This document shows, one piece after another, positions 10,134-24,317 of a stretch of DNA of 64,000 bases. Source of the DNA: Epithemia pelagica (Eukaryota; Bacillariophyta; Bacillariophyceae; Surirellales; Surirellaceae); NCBI GenBank assembly GCA_946965045.2, contig OX337229.1:1116001-1180000 (forward strand), written 5' to 3'. The translations under genes were made by a program, and so were the position numbers. Each line of letters opens with the position of its first letter. Within the stretch, counting starts at the first letter, position 1. The notes beneath the pieces were generated by a model. It made no database searches, was not told the origin of the DNA, and saw nothing but the letters and a program-made list of their open reading frames with translations.

Positions 10134-10413
10134 GAACAACTCTGAAAGCTTTGTGTGTCCAGAGTCCCGAAGTTATGAACCCTTCTTTAGATCAAAGACG
10201 AAGACGACGATGGACTTTGAGTTGTATGTTGTAGATGATGTTGTTATGTTATGGCCGTTGCCAATGCTGCCTGCGACTGACTCGCGTCTTGCGTCGAGCA
10301 TGCGCGCAAACAATAGGGTCGAGCCCCACAGATCTTCCCAGCACGGATCCAAGAAAGATCTTGCGACTCGACGGGCCTCATTTTTCGCGAATCTTTTTGT
10401 CGAAGATGCAACC

Positions 10414-12264
10414 ATGGTGAATTCCACCTCAACGCCTGCTCCAGAAAGTTCGGTAGACACAGAACAGGCCTCATCACCCACAAAGCGACGTAGAACCAAA
10501 AGTCCAGCACAAAAGAGCTCCAAAACGACAAGGACGACAACCAAGTCAACCCCTCCAAAATCGGCCACCACAGGTACTTCTGCCGCCAAGAGACGTTCCA
10601 GTACCTCAGCGGGAACGAAAGCTCCCAAAACTAACAATGTCGTGGCACCTTCTCATGTACTGGTCATGGATAATGGTGGAGATACGATCAAGTTCGGCTG
10701 GAGTACGGATACCGAGCCTCGATGCGTGCCGAATGTGACAGCGCGGTTGCAACAACAATGGACAGTGTTGGTTGCGGATCAACTGTCTCAGATTCAAAAT
10801 CCAAATCAACTTATTGGAGTCACTCGATCGATGGAACGAGGTGTGATTGTCAACATGGGAAACCAAGTGCAAGTATGGAAACGAATCTTGGATCTACTGG
10901 GCGTCAACCTTTCCAGCACAATCAACCCTGATACAGCACAAGCCTTTGGGTGGAAACTGGGTGCAAAGAAGAACCAACAACAAAATTTGCAGAAACAGGC
11001 TCTCCCTATACCCCACATTCCGCCACACACATGTGCCGTCCTTTTGTCCGTACCACCCCTTTGTCCACGGGCGGTCTTGGACCAAATTGTATCGGTATGG
11101 ATGCAAGAGTTTGGCTTTGCTCATGTTGGATTGTGTACAGGTCCATTACTGTCGTCTCGTACACTCGTTCAAGACAATAAGTATCAAACAGCGTGTATGG
11201 TAGACCTCGGATGGTCCGCAACCCACATTGTTCCAACCATCGCGGGTCGTTTGGTACCACAGCCAAACGACGCTTCACCCAACAATTCGGTGGTTCGTCG
11301 ACTTGCTCTCGGTGCGCGTCATTTGATCAAAATATGGCAATATCATTGTAGCTATCGTCAATGGAATCTCATGGACCAAGAATTCATTCTTCGAGAGTGC
11401 TTGGAACAAACCGGCTATATGTCAATGGACTACAAGGGTGATATGCAGGAAGCCAGGAAATGGCCATTGGGGCTTCGACCCTATGATCGGTACGTGCTTT
11501 TACCCGACTATCAAAACACATTTGAAATGAGTTTTCAGATTCCACCGCCCCTACAACAAAGGCTAAAAAATGAACGGGATGGAAAAGACAATGCAGAGGA
11601 GGAGGATGATGATGACGACTCATCCGATGAAGATGTTCGGGAGGAAGATATGAATGAAGAGGATATTGAAGAAGACGAGGGAGATGATAATGATGATGAG
11701 GGAAAAGAAACAAAAAATAAGATTTCAGACCAGGACGAAGAAGACGACGATGATGAAGACGAGGATGCACTACGCGAACGACTATTAAAGGAACGAGCTG
11801 CAGAAGAAAAACGAAAGCAACTACTAAAGGAAGAGCAGCAAGTTTTAAGAATTTCCGTGGAACGATTTGCAATCCCAGAAGCGCTTTTCCGCCCATCAGA
11901 CGTTGGTTTACCAATGGATTGGGCAGGTCTTGCCTCTGTAATTCACCATTCTATCCAAGCGTGTCCAGATTATCTACACGCTGCCATGTATCGCTCAGTT
12001 TACTTGGTGGGTGGTCTTTCTCTGCTAAAGAATTTGAAAGAGTCATTGGAGATCAAACTTCGAGCACTGGTTCCCTGTGAATATAATATTGTTGTTACGG
12101 CAGTGCCCAACGCGATATACCATTGTTGGAACGCAATGAAAGCACTGGCGAGAGAAGACAGCCATGACAAATGGAGCTCAAGTCGTGATGAATGGGAAGC
12201 CATGTCTCGTCGAGGGGTGTGGAGATCGCACACGGTTCATCAAGGAGGAATCCATCTCATCTGA
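10414..12264 (+). CDS. ARP6: actin-related protein 6-like (SWR1 complex)
   Basis: Actin-fold subunit expected in the SWR1 chromatin remodeler that deposits H2A.Z. The actin core starts near base 10650 (VLVMDNGGDTIKFGW, phosphate-1 loop). The ARP6-typical GVTRSMERGVIVNMGNQVQV follows, and the core ends with VYLVGGLSLLKNLKESLEIK and SRDEWEAMSRRGV. Two oddities are visible. The basic, Ser/Thr-rich N-terminal extension is about 80 residues from the chosen ATG at 10414 (ACCATGG context), and up to about 180 from the first ATG at 10117. An Asp/Glu-rich insertion with a charged helix lies near 11580-11850. The earliest ATG overlaps the divergent phosphatase gene, so I chose the later start. ARP5 was considered but the N- and C-terminal motifs fit ARP6 better. 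Confidence 0.85.
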   Translation: MVNSTSTPAPESSVDTEQASSPTKRRRTKSPAQKSSKTTRTTTKSTPPKSATTGTSAAKRRSSTSAGTKAPKTNNVVAPSHVLVMDNGGDTIKFGWSTDTEPRCVPNVTARLQQQWTVLVADQLSQIQNPNQLIGVTRSMERGVIVNMGNQVQVWKRILDLLGVNLSSTINPDTAQAFGWKLGAKKNQQQNLQKQALPIPHIPPHTCAVLLSVPPLCPRAVLDQIVSVWMQEFGFAHVGLCTGPLLSSRTLVQDNKYQTACMVDLGWSATHIVPTIAGRLVPQPNDASPNNSVVRRLALGARHLIKIWQYHCSYRQWNLMDQEFILRECLEQTGYMSMDYKGDMQEARKWPLGLRPYDRYVLLPDYQNTFEMSFQIPPPLQQRLKNERDGKDNAEEEDDDDDSSDEDVREEDMNEEDIEEDEGDDNDDEGKETKNKISDQDEEDDDDEDEDALRERLLKERAAEEKRKQLLKEEQQVLRISVERFAIPEALFRPSDVGLPMDWAGLASVIHHSIQACPDYLHAAMYRSVYLVGGLSLLKNLKESLEIKLRALVPCEYNIVVTAVPNAIYHCWNAMKALAREDSHDKWSSSRDEWEAMSRRGVWRSHTVHQGGIHLI

Positions 12265-12422
12265 ATTGCCCAAGGATAATCGACTCATTTTGTGGGGCAT
12301 CTATTCGATGTCAAAGTGATCGAAACAATTGTTGTGGCAAGGTCTCAAAGGAAGTCAGCAAATCCTCTACAAACCCATAAATATTTCATCACAAAGACTA
12401 GAAGCCAATCTTGATGACAGCC

Positions 12423-12722
12423 TTAATGATGTATGCTTCGGATGGAAGATGAAGAACCCATGGAGAAATCTTGATCACGTTTAGTTCCATGATAGCTGTA
12501 GCTTTTGTTGGAAGATGCTGGACTCATATTTCGTAAAAACGGACATTCCCTGGATTGTGAACTGGAGGTGGCAGTAGGCAGTAGACTAGGAGTACGGAGG
12601 TAGTCAAGGTAGAACTGCCCCCCATCAGGATTGCGGGGCGTTTTCATCTTTCTACCCCCGATTGATTTTTGAAAAAATGAGCCTCCCCCGTTCCACTGGA
12701 CGATGAGCAAATACAAAAGCAT
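12423..12722 (-). CDS. possible small protein, uncertain
   Basis: A 99-residue ATG-initiated frame on the minus strand in the 487-bp gap between ARP6 and SSU72. The inner part from MKTPRNPDGGQFYLDYLRTP is polar and Ser-rich and could be a short disordered protein or an exon. No motif or family is recognised. It could equally be chance; nothing else is visible in this gap. Confidence 0.25.
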   Translation of the reverse strand: MLLYLLIVQWNGGGSFFQKSIGGRKMKTPRNPDGGQFYLDYLRTPSLLPTATSSSQSRECPFLRNMSPASSNKSYSYHGTKRDQDFSMGSSSSIRSIHH

Positions 12723-12751
12723 TAGACGATTTGTACGATAACGGATCGATC

Positions 12752-13661
12752 ATGAGCGCCAAAGGTCAGAGACTTCCAAGACCGTCTACTCCACCTGGTA
12801 TACCACCAGAGACTGCCTTCCGGCCAAAGTCAAAATTGAGCTATGGAGTTGTGTGTTCTTCGAACATCAATCGTTCAATGGAGGCTCACGTCGTTCTGGG
12901 CAATGCCGGTATGTACACATGACACATGACGCCGTCATGAAGCTTGATGATTTGGCCCTCATCTTTCCTTCCTTCTGTTCAGGACTGCGGGTGGAAAGCT
13001 ATGGGACTGGAACACAAGTGAGGTGGGACTTGTTTCTACTATGTTAGAACGTTATATTTGGTATTTACTCACCCACAACTGTGTTATCTGCAGATTACCC
13101 GGTCGAACTGCAATGGAACCTCGAATTTTCAAGTTTGGCACCCCTTACGAAGGTACGTAAATGCTTGTTTGGACAGTGAGATCTGTGACCATAATGCTCA
13201 GGATCAAAACACTCCCCCCCCCCCCGGCAGAGATGTACCAATCACTTGCGGTAACCCCTGAGGATGCTGCATATTTCACTCGAAATGGAGTAATGCAATT
13301 ATGTCAACGTGGAGCGGCCGTCAAAAGAGCTCCTCAGAGATGGCAAGATGTAAGTTCAGAGGAAGTTTCAAAACACAACGTTGTGATTGCGTTTGAGGAA
13401 CGTATTTTTGATGCGGTTATGGAGGACTTGCAGTTACGCCAGCCAACGGAAGATTTCAAACCGATCCATGTAATCTGCCTAGACACCAAAGACAATCCTC
13501 ACGAAGCGGCGCGACAAGGTCTTGTCGCCTTGCGACTATGCTGGATGTTGGAACATTCAGAGCAGCTCGATATTGAAGCAGCTGAGATCATTGATAAATT
13601 TCAACAAGAAAGAGAAAAAGAAACAAACGTGAAAATTCTTTATCAAGTGTGCTATCTTTGA
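12752..13661 (+). CDS. SSU72: RNA polymerase II CTD phosphatase SSU72
   Basis: Phosphatase that removes Ser5/Ser7 phosphate from the RNA polymerase II CTD and works in 3'-end processing. Four exons: 12752-12908, 12983-13022, 13094-13152 and 13231-13661, giving 228 residues. The signature VVCSSNINRSMEAH has the CX5R-type active loop (C-SSNINR). It is followed across the splice sites by NAGLRVESYGTGTQVR, LPGRTAMEPRIFKFGTPYEE and MYQSLAVTPEDAAYFTRNG. The rest matches the family throughout: EERIFDAVMEDL, the Asp loop CLDTKDNPHEAARQG, and a C-terminus ending LYQVCYL. Exon 2 is only 40 bp and uses a GTGGGA donor; the better-looking GTGAGG two codons upstream breaks the frame. The last acceptor follows a run of 12 C. 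Confidence 0.95.
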
Positions 13662-15453
13662 TTCGTTTGCCCTCGGGCCTTCAGAAAAAGTCTATCACAA
13701 AAGTTCTCATGGAACAGCTATGATGAGGAAGGAGGTTTCGGAGCATTCGTTCCAACACCGTTCATCGCATACCCATTGCGGGACTACTAATAACAAACAA
13801 CACGTGGAAATCCCGGTGTTCATACGGATACAAACTAAATGGTGCACTCCGTCATGCTCGTAAAGCTTTTGTCGTATTTGTTGTAGTATGTTCAGCATTT
13901 ATTCCCATTCTGAGATGTGTGTGTTACAGTGTTCGGTCCTCGCTCTACGAGTTTTAAGAGTACACGATCCGTCTACACTCAACTCATAGAGTCCTTCATG
14001 TTGGATGCTGGATGTTGAATCCCGCCCCGCATAATATTATAGGCGTCGGCAGTCGGTATGTGCTTTCTCTTTTTGTCGTGCGCCTTGTCATTTGTCATGT
14101 CAGTTTGGGATTAGGTAAGCAACCCTTCTACGATGAAATCTCTGTCATCTCCCACCAACACTCACCGCTACCATACGTGCTTTAGTCGGCCAACCTATTC
14201 GTAACTAATCATTGAAAAGAAACAAAGCCGCGTTACGCCATGGATGGTTCTGACAAATCGATATCTCTGCAAGACAACGAGATAGCATTCTGAATCTGCT
14301 AGTAGGATTCGGAGTTATAGATGATCACCTCTACTACTCCATTTTATGTAGGACAGTTGTGTTGGAGCGTCAATGAGCTTTGTCCATATCGTTGAAAGTA
14401 TCGTCAGTGAAGCTTGGAACGAAGACATTAGAGACCATCGTACGATATTATATGGAATCCAAAACAGAATTATGCTTCAATTGATGGCAGTGGCAGCTGG
14501 AGGGTTTATCAACACCCTCTTGTCTCCTTCTAGCTAGTAGAGCCAAAGATCGAACAGATTGTCTGATGACATGGAGCATGACGCCTGTCTAGGTGAACGA
14601 AGCAGTACCGTACATGACTCCCACTTGTCGTTCTGCATGGGACTGTGATACACAGGACCGTCTATTTTTCGTAGTCCCGGTGATACGAAATCAACACCAC
14701 GGGATGAATATGAATGGTGCCAAGTGGGAGCATTGTGTTTCTAAAGTACGTCTCAGATGTCCGTTGGTGTTACCTCCCAGTTCATTTTGGAGCTGGAAAG
14801 GCCCGCCTCCGCCGCCTTCTCCTTGTTCCCTCCAACAGATGCGTCAAGTTTACAGCACGAATGCAGCTGGGAGTTTGAACTGACAATCGAACGGCCCTGC
14901 CCGACAACTCCAGTAATATTTTTCGTGAAGGCGGGCGCGGAGTGTTTTTGAACGTCAAACGTTGAGCCATAAAAAATTCATACTTAGGAGGAGACATGTA
15001 CTCAAAGATGTATAGTGAGATGTCAATTACCCGGTGCATATTCTAATCAACATGAGGGGCTTAAGAAAAATACAATCGAAGAAATGCATGTATCCGTCTC
15101 CGCATTCCGCATACACTATCATGTGCTGGCCGGCGCGAGCTTCCGTTGAAACTCGGCTATTGGATTTTCGTGCTTGATTTCAGGCCGTAGAGTCGTTCGT
15201 TGTGCGCATTCGCGGTGCAAGAGAAGCAGAGTCAAGATAGGCAGACACCAATTTCCACAACTAAGGCAACGATAGATGCTCAACGGAGTGTCACTTCTTG
15301 TCTGCCAGATTGGAAGCAATCACCCATTTAACCTCGACGATTACAACTGAGATTCATTGAAAGTCAAGGAACGATTACTACTTGATTTGAACGCATTCAT
15401 TGCCTTGTAGAGATTGTTTTGTCGCGTTGCTCATCGGGGTTCCAACTGGCACA
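13662..15453. other. long intergenic stretch, no secure gene
   Basis: Nearly 1.8 kb without a recognisable gene. A pair of overlapping frames around 14593-14951 looks slightly protein-like (ending WEFELTIERPCPTTPVIFF) but has no ATG-led model and no family match I can see. It may be a decayed exon. No tRNA or repeat was recognised. Confidence 0.45.
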
Positions 15454-16480
15454 ATGGGAGACGCTGTATCAACTCTTCTCTTCCAACCTCCTCCTCCTTC
15501 AAAACTGAAAGAGCACAAAATCGTGTGGCTGAACACAAGGAGAGGAACGAAAATACCGGGATTCTATATCTCATACCGCCGTGAGGAAGGGGTGGAGCAC
15601 TGTCGCTCCCTGGCTGCTACAGACATAAAAGACTCCGATCCAACACAAGGTATAACGATATTATACTCTCACGCCAACGCAGAAGACTTGGGCTCTATCT
15701 ACCCATGGTGCAAGTTTCTGAGTAAGATGCTACGGGTAAACCTTTTTGCTTACGATTACACTGGCTATGGAATGGCGTTCGAATCAGGTACGTGAAATAT
15801 TTCGGGGGGATAATCCCAAGTCTCAGCTGGCACTGACACTTTCGGTGCTTGTCGTTACAACAGGTCCTCCATCGGAAGAGCATTGTTATGCTGACATTGA
15901 AGCAGCATATGGCTATTTGCGAAACACCTTAAAAATTCCATCGCGCAACATTGTTCTCTATGGCAGATCACTTGGGTCGGGTCCTTCGTGCTATCTCGCT
16001 GTACAATCTGCAAAGCAAGATTCTGATACGCATTCTGAAGCAGAGCCTGTTGGTGGACTTATTTTACATGCACCCTTCATGTCTGTGTTCCGGGTAGTGC
16101 TTGAAACAGGGTGTACCTTGCCTGGGGACAAGTTTCCAAATGTAGATCTTCTTCCAATGGTAGAGTCACCGACAATTCTTGTACATGGAACGAACGACCA
16201 AATAGTTCCATTCAACCATTCTGAGCGGTTGTACGAAACAATAAAGGAGAAATGCCGAGCAAGACCAATCTATATTGAGGGAATGTCGCACAACAACGTG
16301 CATTCCCAAGTGCGGCCTCTTTTCTGCAACCGCCTAGCCGAATACCTCGAGGAGCATGTATGGCCTTCTATCAGTGGGGTACAGAACAACGCAGTCACAT
16401 CAAGAGGTAGAACAAGAATCTCTGACTTGGTTGACCATGAGCTGGATTACAACGATGATGACTATAACCAACGACAGTAG
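15454..16480 (+). CDS. alpha/beta hydrolase, ABHD17/BEM46-like
   Basis: Serine hydrolase of the ABHD17 (FAM108)/BEM46 group; animal members are protein depalmitoylases acting at membranes. Exons 15454-15787 and 15864-16480 (76-bp intron, GTACGT...CAACAG) give 316 residues. Visible motifs in order: LLFQPPPPSKL at the N-terminus, the oxyanion strand ILYSHANAEDLGSIYPW, LFAYDYTGYG, the nucleophile elbow GRSLGSG (Ser in GxSxG), the acid in VHGTNDQIVPF and the histidine in GMSHNNVH. The triad is therefore complete. Unlike animal ABHD17 there is no clear N-terminal Cys cluster for palmitoylation. A frame upstream of 15454 has no ATG. The C-terminal tail after the hydrolase fold is acidic and short. 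Confidence 0.88.
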
Positions 16481-17163
16481 TTCTGGAGCTACAAATCTAA
16501 CTGGATTGTATCAAGTGATAATCGACCCTTACTGGACTCTATGAAGCATCTCGGGGTCTCCGATAACAAACTCTGTAATATTAGAATACCATTTCCAAGT
16601 CTCTGTCTTGGGTTCATCATTACGAGCAAAGAGTTGATGTCAGCATACAATAGGTGCCGATGGCAATTCCTCCGACACAGCAACTTCTCGATCCTGGACT
16701 AAAGCCCAAGTCTTTCGCCGAGGCCACAAAGGGAATGTAAAAGAGGAAGGCACGTGCTACATGATGATGGAGCACCTCGTTAATTAACCCTCTCCAAATA
16801 TTCTTTCAACGCCTATCTGCCAATTAGGTAGGTGTAGTTTGTAGTTTGTAGTTTGTTTTACCGGCAAGGGAAGTCTACGGCATTGACTTGGCGCACCTTA
16901 CGATAACTCATTTTCAGGAACTCATCCATCTACAGTTCCTTTTACGGTTGATTTACTCTACCTACTCCAGCAAGTAGGAGTAGATCTACTAGAGCCAAAA
17001 ACGCTACCCGCGCACCCCCCAGCCCCCCCACACCCAGACTCCAGACCACTCGCATTGCGGGACTGGAGTACCTGGGACTGGAGTCTAGTGACGACCCTGA
17101 CGGCTGGCAGGCTTCATTTTTTCAACCCACAGAAACAACAACGAACAATGCGTCGCTACGAAT
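16481..17163. other. intergenic, short simple repeats only
   Basis: Contains a triple GTAGTTT microsatellite near 16837-16858 and a C-rich tract near 17015-17035. It also holds a short inverted motif around ACTCC/GGAGT repeats (16966-17085). No gene or RNA is recognised. It should contain the promoter of the sulfotransferase gene. Confidence 0.5.
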
Positions 17164-18219
17164 ATGGTTAGGAGAAAGTCGTCTCATTCTCGTCATCAAG
17201 AGGGTTCCAGAAGATGGAAGACGCCTCCAAAGCTAAAGATTGTCGCTGTTTACTGCTTCAGCTTTTTTTGTACATCATTATGGCTAATGACACAACTTCC
17301 GCATAGTCCACGAAGTCGCAGGCCTCATCGGCGACGTTCCGGAGAATACGGAAAACGCCAGAGACCGGAGGTTCGACCAGGTGATTTTCGAGGGCTAAAG
17401 CTCTTGGCCTATGGCGACTCGTCATATCAGTATGGCTGGGATGTTGCTCCCGTTGTCATTTGGTCTCATAAATTGATATTTTGGACCATCCCCAAAGTTG
17501 CTTGTACTGTGTTCAAGAAAGCTTTTCGCCGCCTAGAAGGCTACAACGATTGGATGATTGAAAACAACGTGTTGCCTCATAATCCTTCCTCGAACGGCTT
17601 GAACTATCTGTTTCACTTCAAACCCTTCGAAGCTGATGACATGTTGACTGACAAACAGTGGACTCGTGCGATTTTTGTTCGAGATCCAAAGGAGCGACTC
17701 TTATCGGCATACTTGGATAAGGTTGTGTCAAATCACAGCTACTATATCCGTCACCGCTGCTGTAGAATCAAGTCGATTGAGACCCTGTTGGAATGTGACA
17801 AATTTCGTGCGAGTGTGCTTCATTCAGAAAAGGTGGAGCTGTCCACCCCTGCGGTGACATTTGAGCAGTTTCTCAAGTATGTGTATCCCGACTGCTCCGA
17901 TCCTCATTGGATACCTCAGGCGGACCGTATTCCGGACAACTATTGGCAGTTTATCAACTTTGTGGGTCACGTGGACAGAGTGAAAGAAGATTCTGAGACC
18001 TTGTTCAAACGAGTTGGTGCTTGGGAGAAACTTGATTCGTCCGAATGGCCCTCCGGATCTATGTTTTCTGAGACCAATGCACATCATGCAACTTTTGCAA
18101 AAAGTAAAATGAAGGAATATTATACTCCTGAACTGGAGGCAATTGTTGAGCGAATTCACCGAGCCGATTATCGCCATCCATTCCTAAACTTGTCTCTGGT
18201 GCGCTACACGGCAACATGA
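17164..18219 (+). CDS. carbohydrate sulfotransferase, family 2 type, Golgi
   Basis: Transfers sulfate from PAPS to a glycan, probably in the Golgi. Single exon, 351 residues from the ATG at 17164. Topology is type II: a basic N-terminus, one membrane span (about residues 24-44, IVAVYCFSFFCTSLWLMTQL) and a luminal catalytic domain. The PAPS-binding signatures are both clear: the 5'-phosphosulfate loop FWTIPKVACTVFKKAFRRLE and the 3'-phosphate motif RAIFVRDPKERLLSAYLDKV. The helix with EHF-like WIPQADRIPD and the C-terminal Tyr/His-rich strand follow the Sulfotransfer_2 plan (HNK-1 or chondroitin sulfotransferase relatives). Diatoms make sulfated cell-wall polysaccharides, so such a substrate is plausible but not shown here. 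Confidence 0.88.
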   Translation: MVRRKSSHSRHQEGSRRWKTPPKLKIVAVYCFSFFCTSLWLMTQLPHSPRSRRPHRRRSGEYGKRQRPEVRPGDFRGLKLLAYGDSSYQYGWDVAPVVIWSHKLIFWTIPKVACTVFKKAFRRLEGYNDWMIENNVLPHNPSSNGLNYLFHFKPFEADDMLTDKQWTRAIFVRDPKERLLSAYLDKVVSNHSYYIRHRCCRIKSIETLLECDKFRASVLHSEKVELSTPAVTFEQFLKYVYPDCSDPHWIPQADRIPDNYWQFINFVGHVDRVKEDSETLFKRVGAWEKLDSSEWPSGSMFSETNAHHATFAKSKMKEYYTPELEAIVERIHRADYRHPFLNLSLVRYTAT

Positions 18220-18692
18220 ATATAAATGTTATACAGTGAACGCGAAACAAAGATATCTCCTGCAACCGAGGTCAGCAAAGATTCGCCGGGACCTTGAACA
18301 ACGCCAAGCTGCTGTTCCATTGTGGTTCTAATGGCCAAATGTGGTATGCGGTAAGTGATACCAGCACCAATCCGCTCTCTTACTGAATTGTCTGAGATTG
18401 ATGTCAGAGCATAGATTCGGTATATTGCAGCATTTGTCGTCCCCCTCTTGATTACGAGTTCTCTCCCCATTCCCAATACAGACTCCTTTGCTCCCCTACT
18501 GGTTTGGATGGAAACGAGGGAGGGCATGTCGCCGATTATACATGTTGCACTCCTGTGTGTGTGTGTTGGAACCGGATGGAACAGTGGGTCCCAACCAACA
18601 CACACATGACGACGACGACGAAAAGGGGGAAATAGATTGGGGAGTAGTAGTCTAGCTAGGAGAAGCAATAGCAGGCATGCAAAAGAAAGCAT
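18204..18692 (-). CDS. possible 162-residue protein, uncertain
   Basis: ATG-led frame on the minus strand filling most of the gap between the sulfotransferase and ISWI genes and overlapping the sulfotransferase 3' end by 16 bp. It begins with a hydrophobic stretch (MLSFACLLLLLLARLLLPNL), followed by a part without low complexity (GAGITYRIPHLAIRTTMEQQ). No family is recognised. Length alone makes it more than trivial, but the hydrophobic start may just reflect CAG/CAAG-rich DNA on the other strand. The remainder of this gap, 18693-18912, holds the ISWI 5' region. Confidence 0.3.
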   Translation of the reverse strand: MLSFACLLLLLLARLLLPNLFPPFRRRRHVCVGWDPLFHPVPTHTHRSATCIIGDMPSLVSIQTSRGAKESVLGMGRELVIKRGTTNAAIYRIYALTSISDNSVRERIGAGITYRIPHLAIRTTMEQQLGVVQGPGESLLTSVAGDIFVSRSLYNIYIHVAV

Positions 18693-18912
18693 ACTCCCAA
18701 GAACAAATGCGAGGTCGCTTGTAGTTCGCTCATTCTTTTTTAATATCGTTAAAGCCCACTCTCCAGCGTCACGTTTCCTTGAACCGCGTGGAAGTACATG
18801 GAATGCTACTCCAATCCATCTCCATCCTCCGAAGACAGAGTACCGTCATCACATAACCTGCAACCCGTTGATAGAAGTGGAGCCTGTTTCTGGTGCCCTT
18901 CGCTAGTTGAAA

Positions 18913-24222
<5,310 letters not shown>

Positions 24223-24317
24223 TATATCCACCCTTCGAATTAAAAGCTTTCACCTAAGGAAGGGGATCATCACACGGAGTAGTTCAATGAAATTTTCTAG
24301 ATGATGTAACCCAAGTA

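Noticed and set aside
13990-14030. tRNA-like T-arm around GTTGAATCCC
   Set aside because: No matching acceptor, D-arm or anticodon stem could be built around it.
15400-15453. N-terminal extension of the ABHD17-like hydrolase
   Set aside because: It begins with TTG, not ATG; the first ATG in frame is 15454. The same reasoning removed non-ATG extensions of SDHD, DRE2, the ubiquitin protease, eIF3d, ISWI and the copia ORF1.
18204-18265. Overlap between the sulfotransferase 3' end and antisense frames as evidence of a gene fusion
   Set aside because: The sulfotransferase fold ends normally at 18219 and the opposite frames share no motif with it.
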